Source: JACRBK01 sp964427955
Lineage (GTDB): Bacteria; Chloroflexota; Anaerolineae; Aggregatilineales; Aggregatilineaceae
DNA length: 13,062 nucleotides
Direction: 5' to 3'
Assembly: GCA_964427955.1 (NCBI GenBank)
Contig: CAYRWY010000137.1
Coordinates: 1 to 13,062, forward strand
Each line of letters opens with the position of its first letter. Position 1 is the stretch's first letter. Positions 6,971 through 13,062 of this stretch are shown here, piece after piece. The notes below the pieces were generated by a model. It did not search any database. It saw nothing but the letters and a program-made list of their open reading frames with translations, and was not told the origin of the DNA. Position numbers and translations under genes: made by a program.

Positions 6971-7387
6971 TCACTCGTACCACGTCGGGACGATCTGCTT
7001 GACGAACGGCAGCGCCGCCAGATCGCATACCGTCTGCCAGCCCGCGTCGGTCAGCGCGCCGTACTCCGCCACGCACATCCCGCGTGTCTCGACCAGGCAT
7101 AGAATCTGCGTGTTCAGGTCGCAGTGCGCCCGGCCTCCCGCCTGTTGGCAGCTTACCTCCGGCGCGATCTGCCGCACGGTGTCCAGCGCGGCGGGATCGT
7201 CGGCGGGCAGGCAGAATTCGACGCTGCCGTCGTTCTGACAGCCGGTTGCCTGCGTGAAGGCGATCTTCTCGGTCGGGCAGGAACTTGCTACGGTGGGGGA
7301 GGGGGCGGGCTGTCTCACCGGTGACCTGAGCAGCAGGCCGCCGGTCAGCAGGAGGATCAGGATCGCGAGACAGCCGGACGTTTTCAT
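6971..7387 (-). CDS. Small exported Cys-rich protein of unknown function
   Basis: This 138-residue protein starts MKTSG, followed by a hydrophobic segment (residues 6-20), predicting a signal peptide or N-terminal anchor. A Pro/Ser-rich linker follows (VRQPAPSPTVASS). The mature part has eight Cys (37, 50, 59, 80, 89, 97, 105, 121), an even number compatible with four disulfides outside the cytoplasm. Cys6 near the N terminus lacks a proper lipobox (TSGC precedes rather than follows the hydrophobic stretch), so lipidation is doubtful. I recognise no family. No Shine-Dalgarno site is evident, and a palindromic element lies 12 bp upstream of the ATG. It follows clpX on the same strand, 69 bp downstream, and could be read through from that operon. 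Confidence 0.65.
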   Translation of the reverse strand: MKTSGCLAILILLLTGGLLLRSPVRQPAPSPTVASSCPTEKIAFTQATGCQNDGSVEFCLPADDPAALDTVRQIAPEVSCQQAGGRAHCDLNTQILCLVETRGMCVAEYGALTDAGWQTVCDLAALPFVKQIVPTWYE

Positions 7388-7399
7388 TGATGCATGTTG

Positions 7400-7427
7400 G
7401 TAGGGGCGTATTGCGATACGCCCCTAC
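7400..7427. repeat. REP-like palindromic element between clpX and the small Cys-rich gene
   Basis: A 12-bp arm, GTAGGGGCGTAT (7400-7411), is followed by a 4-nt loop and its exact reverse complement (7416-7427). The flanking bases also form CCCCT/AGGGG near 7433-7445, so most of the 69-bp gap is palindromic. The sequence resembles dispersed palindromes common in Chloroflexota and cyanobacteria (from memory, not searched). It could terminate or stabilise the clpX mRNA 3' end. Confidence 0.6.
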
Positions 7428-7456
7428 GTATTCCCCTGGCAGGGGGTGAGGGCTTT

Positions 7457-8827
<1,371 letters not shown>

Positions 8828-8869
8828 GCCGTGTCGCCTGCCGGTGAGGGGGCTTGTGGGCGAGGTGAA

Positions 8870-9496
8870 TTACTTGCCGTTCGACTTGGATTTGTCCTTG
8901 TCAGAAGCCTGCAATACGGCGTCGATCAGGCCGTATTCGACGGCTTTCTGCGCCGTCATGTAGAAGTCGCGATCGGTGTCTTCTTCGATGCGCTCCAGCG
9001 GCTGGCCGGTGCGGTCCGCGAGGATCTGGTTCAGCAGATCGCGCTGGCGGAGGATCTCACGCGCCTGGATTTCGATGTCCGTCGCCTGGCCACCGCCGCC
9101 GGAGGACCAGGGCTGGTGCATGTGGATCGTGGCGTTGGGCAGCGCGAAGCGGCGGCCTTTGGTCCCGGCGGTCAGCAGCACGGTGCCGAAGCTGGCCGTC
9201 AGCCCCACGGCGACGGTCATCAGCGGTGCGCTGATCTGGCGGATGGTGTCGTAGATCGCCAGCCCGGCGTAGATCATGCCGCCCGGCGAATTGATGTAGA
9301 GCTGGATTTCCTTTTCGGGGTCCTCGCGGTTGAGGAACAGCAGTTGGGCCACGATCAGGTTAGCTACCTGGTCGTTGATCGGCGTGCCCAAAAACACGAT
9401 GCGCTCTTTGAGCAGCAGCGAGTAAATGTCATAAGCACGCTCACCCCGCCCGCTGGTCTCGATCACCATGGGGATCAGGCCGTTGTAAAGGTCCAT
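8870..9496 (-). CDS. clpP: ATP-dependent Clp protease proteolytic subunit ClpP
   Basis: ClpP forms the tetradecameric serine peptidase chamber fed by ClpX. From ATG 9496 the protein is 208 residues, the usual size. The catalytic triad is visible: Ser102 in GLTASFG, His127 in MHQPW, and Asp177 in DTDRD, aligned to E. coli mature S97, H122 and D171. The SPGG loop is present. The nucleophile segment GLTASFG differs from the common GMAASMG but keeps the Ser. The C-terminal tail is Lys/Ser-rich (DKDKSKSNGK). The start is set by GAGGAG 7 nt upstream of ATG 9496; the longer frame to 9550 runs into the end of tig and is rejected. It lies 25 bp after tig and is almost certainly co-transcribed with it. 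Confidence 0.95.
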   Translation of the reverse strand: MDLYNGLIPMVIETSGRGERAYDIYSLLLKERIVFLGTPINDQVANLIVAQLLFLNREDPEKEIQLYINSPGGMIYAGLAIYDTIRQISAPLMTVAVGLTASFGTVLLTAGTKGRRFALPNATIHMHQPWSSGGGGQATDIEIQAREILRQRDLLNQILADRTGQPLERIEEDTDRDFYMTAQKAVEYGLIDAVLQASDKDKSKSNGK

Positions 9497-9521
9497 ACGT
9501 GGCTCCTCGGTGTACTGCGTA

Positions 9522-11209
9522 TTAGCTCTCTTGAGCTGCGGTCGGCTCACTGGTTTCCGGCGCGCTGGCTTCCGGCGCGCTTTCGCTGGTGGCTTCGGGT
9601 TCGTCCGCCGGCAGCGGCGGATTCTCGCCCTTGGCGATGGCGGCCAGCCGGTCCATCACGCGCGACGTGACCAATTCGGTCCCAATATTCATGCGGCTCT
9701 GCGGCGTCGAGAGGAACTGGCGGAACTGGCTGGACTGCTCGCCGCCGATCTGGCTCGCGATCCGGTCGATTTCGGCGTCGATGTCCGCCGCGCTAACGTC
9801 GATCTTTTCGGCGCGGACGACTTCGGCCATGACCAGCGACCGCTGCGCGCGCTTGATGGCGCTGTCGCGATAGCGTTCGCGGATCTGGTCCATCGTCTGG
9901 CCGGTCAGCCGCATGTAATCCTTCAAAGTGAAACCCTGCTGGCGCAGCACGTTGTTTTCCAGGTCCATCAGCAGATCGCTGATGTAGTCCTGAACCAGTT
10001 CTTCAGGGTACTGAACGGTCGCGCCCTCGACGATCTTGTCGAGCGCCTGCATGGCGACGGTCTGGTTGGCCTGGTTCTCGGCCATTTCCTGCATCTGCTT
10101 GCGGGTATCGACGCGCAGTTCGAGCATCGTTTCGATCTTGTCTTCGCTGATGCGCTTGGCCAGATCGTCGGTCCATTCCGGCACGGTGCGCGCCTGGACC
10201 TGGCCCAGGTGCAGTTCGACGTGCAGACGCTTGCCCGCGATCCGGCTGTCGAACTCGTCATCCTGCGGCACTTCCAGGACGAAGTCTTTCTCGTCGCCCT
10301 GGCTCAGGCCGACGATCTGCGCCGAAAAGCCGGGGAAGAGATCGTCTTTGTCATCGCGCAGCACGCGGTTGAAGTCGTGCTCGTGCAGGACGGTTTCTTC
10401 TTCCTCGTCCTCAAGATCGTCGTAGTCGTCTTCATCGTCGTCGTCTACTTCGATCTCGTCCTCGAGGTCTTCGTCCTCGACNNNNNNNNNNNNNNNNNNN
10501 NNNNNNNNNNNNNNNNNNNNNNNNNNNNNNNNNNNNNNNNNNNNNNNNNNNNNNNNNNNNNNNNNNNNNNNNNNNNNNNNNCCTCGACATCTTCCACTTC
10601 GAGCGCGACTGCGTCCGCGTCCGCCTCTTCGGCCATCGCGGCTTCGAGTTCGGCTTCCAGGTCATCGGCGGCTTCATCGACGTCGTCGTGCACGATGCTG
10701 ACCGCGATGTGCTCGAAGGTCACCTGGTCGTTCAGCTTGGCCGGGCGATCCGCCGGTTCGAGCAGGGCTTGATTCTGGCGCAGGTTTTCCATCGCCTCGT
10801 CGAGCATCTCGTCCGTGATTTCGGGCGTCTCGTGCTCGATCCGCACCTCACGATAGCTGCCGAGTTCGGTGGTCGGGCGCTTGGGCACCACGAATACCAG
10901 CTTGCGCCCCTCTTCCTGCACGTCTTCGAGCTTGCCCATCGCGTACGGTTCGATCTGGGCGGCGTCGAGCGTCTCGCGGTAGATGGCTTCGCCGAAGTCA
11001 TCCAGCGCCTCGCTCAGCACGGCTTCGCGGCCATACAGATTGATGACGATGTTGTACGGCGCTTTGCCAGGACGGAAGCCGGGAATACGCCCTTTCTGGG
11101 CGATCTTCTTGGCGGCTTTCCGCATGGCCTGCTCCAGGCGTTCGGCGTCAACTTCGACGGTCAGGCGGGCGGTATGGTTTTCGAGGTGTTCGGTTTGAAC
11201 GTTTAACAT
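9522..11209 (-). CDS. tig: Trigger factor with acidic insert in the PPIase domain (interrupted by assembly gap)
   Basis: Trigger factor binds ribosomes and shields nascent chains; its middle FKBP-like domain is a peptidyl-prolyl isomerase. The N-terminal domain carries the ribosome-docking GFRPGKAP (44-51). The PPIase domain starts near 155, is interrupted by a long Asp/Glu-rich stretch (about 174 onward), and resumes at FPGFSAQIVGLSQGDEKDF. The C-terminal chaperone arm ends in a Pro/Glu/Ser-rich tail. A 100-N gap (10482-10581) sits in the acidic tract, and its arbitrary length breaks the frame: the left part needs a gap of length 2 modulo 3. Joining the flanks at their common CCTCGAC (-7, which is 2 modulo 3) restores one frame of about 526 residues, longer than the usual 430-450. 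The start is ATG 11209 with AAGG 6 nt upstream. It is the first gene of tig-clpP-clpX. Confidence 0.9.
10482..10581. other. 100-N assembly gap inside tig
   Basis: Exactly 100 N bases, a typical scaffold placeholder. The same 7-mer CCTCGAC abuts both edges (10475-10481 and 10582-10588). The flanking DNA is repetitive CTCGTC/GTCTTC coding for Asp and Glu, a common cause of assembly breaks. Confidence 0.95.
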
Positions 11210-11239
11210 GCTTAACCTTCACATTCTTATCGTTTGGCG

Positions 11240-11248
11240 ATTATAGCA
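11240..11248 (-). promoter_or_regulatory. Extended -10 promoter for tig-clpP-clpX
   Basis: The minus strand reads TGCTATAAT, a full extended -10 (TGnTATAAT), 31 bp upstream of ATG 11209. The predicted start is near 11233, giving a leader of about 24 nt with AAGG before the ATG. No good -35 is visible, as often with extended -10 promoters. No heat-shock operator (CIRCE-like) was seen here. Confidence 0.6.
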
Positions 11249-11305
11249 TCTCGGTAGATGGGCGACCAGAGAGCGGAAAGAGTTCTTACGCAACGCTTAT
11301 GCGCG

Positions 11306-11334
11306 AAAACGGGGCGCAGAACGGGGCGCCCCGT
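11306..11334 (-). terminator. Rho-independent terminator of the tRNA-Leu gene
   Basis: On the minus strand ACGGGGCGC (11334-11326) pairs perfectly with GCGCCCCGT (11317-11309) around an 8-nt loop, followed by a short U run (TTTT, 11309-11306). It lies 5 bp after the tRNA 3' end and upstream of the tig promoter, so it isolates the two units. The outer arm is also part of a 14-bp perfect palindrome (11321-11334), allowing an alternative fold. Confidence 0.7.
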
Positions 11335-11338
11335 GCGA

Positions 11339-11420
11339 TGGGGAAGAAGGGACTCGAACCCATACGGATTGCTCCACATGATCCTAAGTCATGCGCGTCT
11401 GCCAGTTCCGCCACTTCCCC
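11339..11420 (-). tRNA. tRNA-Leu (anticodon UAG)
   Basis: The minus strand folds as a class II tRNA: acceptor GGGGAAG pairs with CTTCCCC, and the D arm reads GCGGAACTGGCAGACGC. The anticodon stem CATGA/TCATG encloses the loop CTTAGGA, giving anticodon UAG. A long variable arm (GGA-gcaa-TCC) and T loop TTCGAGT follow. Length is 82 nt with the discriminator A; CCA is not encoded and must be added. The T stem has one apparent U-U mismatch (ATGGG/CCCTT). Anticodon UAG would read CUA and probably other CUN codons. Confidence 0.93.
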
Positions 11421-11434
11421 GTGAGCGTATGGTA

Positions 11435-11462
11435 ATTATAGAGGGCGATCCGGCTTTGGGAA
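11435..11462 (-). promoter_or_regulatory. Promoter for tRNA-Leu
   Basis: The minus strand has TTCCCA (11462-11457, 4/6 to consensus), a 16-bp spacer and a perfect TATAAT (11440-11435). The predicted start is near 11428, about 8 nt before the mature tRNA 5' end. It lies directly after the upstream kinase stop codon at 11467. Confidence 0.55.
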
Positions 11463-11466
11463 AGGG

Positions 11467-12642
11467 TTAATCAACGCCCAGGTCCGCGACGGGCAGCACG
11501 AAGGAGAAGGTGCTGCCTTCGCCGGGCGTGCTCGCCAGCTTGATCTCGGTGTTCATGCCTTTGGCGAGCAGCATGGCCAGGGTGAGGCCGGTTCCGGTGC
11601 CGCTGAAAGGCCGGTTCGTGCCGCCGTTGACCTGGTAGAAGGCTTCGAAGATGCGGTGATGTTGTTCGCGGGCGATCCCGATGCCGAAATCCTGCACGCC
11701 GACCCAGACCTGGTCCGGGGCAGGGCGCATGGCGAGGAGGTAAACCGGTGCCTGGGGCGAGCTGAACTTGAGCGCGTTGTCGAGCAGGAGCTGCAAGAGA
11801 TGCCCCAGCGCGCGCTTGTCGCCGATGACCAGGGGCAGATCGTCGGGGATGTGGTTTTGCAGGCGGGCATGGGCACCGTGCGAGGTCCAACTGCGCTCGA
11901 CGAAGCGGAACGCCAGGTCGGCGGCCTCGTTCAGCACCACCGGCGCCAGGTGGATGTCCCGCGCGCGGGCCAACTGCCGGATATTGTTCACGACGCCTTC
12001 CAGCCGCGCGACGGCCTGGGTGGCCATGCTCGTGATCTGGCGCTGCTCGCGGCTGCCGCCCCGGTTCATATCCTCGGCCAGCAGCGCGACCGCCGATTTC
12101 ACCTGGAGCAGGGGTGTCCCCAGCTCGTGCGAGACGCTGGTGATGATGTCGGTTTTGAGCATCTCGACCGTGCGGGTGCTGGCGGCCAGTTTTTGCAGCC
12201 GCACGTCGAACTGGCGCTTGATGCCCAGCAAGGCCCACAGCCACTCTTGCAGCGCCACCGGATCGATGGGACGGCACAGCACCGCATCCGGTCCCGTGTC
12301 ACTTTCGCGCGCGAGGCTGAGGTCCTCTTTGCACGCCGACAGCCAGATGACCGGGACGTAGCCCAGGCTCTCGTCGGCTTTGATCTGCTGGCAGATCGCG
12401 AGGCTGTCCGCATGGCGCACGCGCTCCCCCAGGATCACCAGGTGAGGGTGCTGTTCGGTCACCAGATCGAGCGCCTGGGGGCCGTTGTCGGTGGTCAAGA
12501 CCGTATACCCCCCGCTGTGCAGCAGGGGACGAAACGTCCGCGCCGTGTTCTTATCCGCGTCTGCGATCAGCAGCGTGGCATAAGACATGCCGGGCGGAAG
12601 CGAGATGAAATGCTCGTCGATTCGAGACGGACGTGAAGCCAC
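11467..12642 (-). CDS. Hybrid sensor histidine kinase with N-terminal degenerate receiver domain
   Basis: This 391-residue soluble protein has no membrane segment. A receiver-like domain (about 20-140) starts with YATLLIADADKN, keeping the acidic pair. The phospho-acceptor position in PHLVILGERV is Gly72 instead of Asp, and the conserved Lys is Arg124 (VLCRPIDP). A HisKA domain follows with His172 in SVSHELGTPL, then HATPase motifs: N box LLLDNALKF (Asn289), G1 box QDFGIGIA (Asp318) and G2 box FSGTGTGLTLAML. The kinase core looks intact, so it can probably autophosphorylate and pass phosphate to an unlinked regulator; no regulator gene is adjacent. The receiver cannot be phosphorylated conventionally and may sense protein or ligand binding. 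The start GTG 12642 is used; ATG 12588, just before the first receiver strand, gives 373 residues and is equally reasonable. Confidence 0.88.
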   Translation of the reverse strand: MASRPSRIDEHFISLPPGMSYATLLIADADKNTARTFRPLLHSGGYTVLTTDNGPQALDLVTEQHPHLVILGERVRHADSLAICQQIKADESLGYVPVIWLSACKEDLSLARESDTGPDAVLCRPIDPVALQEWLWALLGIKRQFDVRLQKLAASTRTVEMLKTDIITSVSHELGTPLLQVKSAVALLAEDMNRGGSREQRQITSMATQAVARLEGVVNNIRQLARARDIHLAPVVLNEAADLAFRFVERSWTSHGAHARLQNHIPDDLPLVIGDKRALGHLLQLLLDNALKFSSPQAPVYLLAMRPAPDQVWVGVQDFGIGIAREQHHRIFEAFYQVNGGTNRPFSGTGTGLTLAMLLAKGMNTEIKLASTPGEGSTFSFVLPVADLGVD

Positions 12643-12671
12643 CTGAACACAACCCCGTGATAATTTCCTTC

Positions 12672-12677
12672 ATTTTA
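12672..12677 (-). promoter_or_regulatory. Candidate -10 element for the sensor kinase
   Basis: The minus strand reads TAAAAT (5/6 to consensus), 30 bp upstream of GTG 12642, without a convincing -35. The rest of 12643-12773 shows no other feature. Confidence 0.3.
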
Positions 12678-12773
12678 GCTCATGCCGTGCGCACGCGAAA
12701 GCGGTAACTGGTGGGAGATTGGTTTGAGAACCATTGTTTTGCGCCCGCCGGTGGAACGGATGTTCACTCTTCC

Positions 12774-13062
12774 TCACTTGAGCCAGATCACCTGGCGGAT
12801 CAGGTGATTTTCCAGGTAATCGGCGGCGTCGCGGGTGTCGGCGATGGCCACGCTCAGGATCGTCTGGGTCGTGCCGGTCGCGACCTCGGTCACGTTGATG
12901 GCGCTCATTCCGCCTTCGAAGCCCCCGCTGATCCAGGCGATATAACGGCCATCCGGCGACGGCGCATACAGGTGCCCGAACTGCTCCATTTGCTGCACCC
13001 GGTCGTTGGTATCGTCGGCGTTTCCGAGCGGACCGGCCACCACGCGCGGCTGGGGATCGGTC
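12774..13062 (-). CDS. C-terminal fragment of a probable beta-propeller (TolB/WD40-like) protein, cut by right edge
   Basis: The frame is open from the right edge to TGA 12774-12776, giving 95 visible residues. HLYAPSPDGRYIAWISGG is the SPDGxxIAW blade signature of TolB/WD40-like propellers, followed by a second blade (INVTEVATGTTQTIL) and a final IRQVIWLK strand. The GTG at 13043 inside it is not the real start, since coding continues upstream to the edge. This style matches the propeller part of the lipoprotein at 4546-6294, but which protein it belongs to and whether it is exported cannot be seen here. Confidence 0.6.
   Translation of the reverse strand, partial: TDPQPRVVAGPLGNADDTNDRVQQMEQFGHLYAPSPDGRYIAWISGGFEGGMSAINVTEVATGTTQTILSVAIADTRDAADYLENHLIRQVIWLK

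Noticed and set aside
9510..10772. Plus-strand 420-codon frame across the N gap
   Set aside because: It is antisense to trigger factor and spans unknown bases; it has no domain signature.
10432..11209. Trigger factor split into two genes by frameshift (pseudogene)
   Set aside because: The frame break is created by the arbitrary 100-N placeholder; any true gap of length 2 modulo 3, including a 7-bp overlap, restores one frame.

Overview
This 13 kb window is GC-rich bacterial DNA. It most likely comes from a member of the Chloroflexota, Anaerolineae-like. The lineage is inferred from the style of the ClpP, ClpX and trigger factor proteins, from lipoproteins with Pro/Thr linkers feeding beta-propeller and SH3 domains, and from a short palindromic element of a kind I associate with such genomes. 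No rRNA or other definitive marker is present. Bases 10482-10581 are a 100-N assembly gap inside a gene.

Left part (1-2518, minus strand): a class V PLP-dependent enzyme is followed, with a 4-bp ATGA overlap, by an AAA+ ATPase that runs off the left edge. A divergent intergenic region (2519-2722) carries a promoter in each direction. Next on the plus strand come a metallo-beta-lactamase-fold protein with a degenerate metal site (2723-3343), an AT-rich 268-bp stretch with a promoter and a strong hairpin that could be a small RNA gene, and a membrane-anchored alpha/beta hydrolase (3612-4499).

Middle (4546-7387): a large lipoprotein with a Pro/Thr linker, beta-propeller and SH3 domain (minus) is divergent from a small cytoplasmic Cys-rich protein (plus). 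That gene converges on a small exported Cys-rich protein (minus).

Proteostasis cluster (7457-11209, minus strand): tig, clpP and clpX are transcribed in that order from an extended -10 promoter. Trigger factor guides nascent chains, and ClpX unfolds substrates for the ClpP peptidase. The trigger factor has a long acidic insert in its PPIase domain, and the assembly gap falls inside that insert. A 7-bp sequence common to both gap edges would rejoin the halves in frame.

Right part (11306-13062, minus strand): a tRNA-Leu(UAG) gene with its own promoter and terminator, a hybrid sensor kinase whose receiver domain has lost its phospho-acceptor Asp, and the C-terminal end of another probable beta-propeller protein. 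I see no mobile element, CRISPR array or defence island. The most unusual features are the altered trigger factor, the degenerate MBL protein, the pseudo-receiver kinase and the putative small RNA locus.
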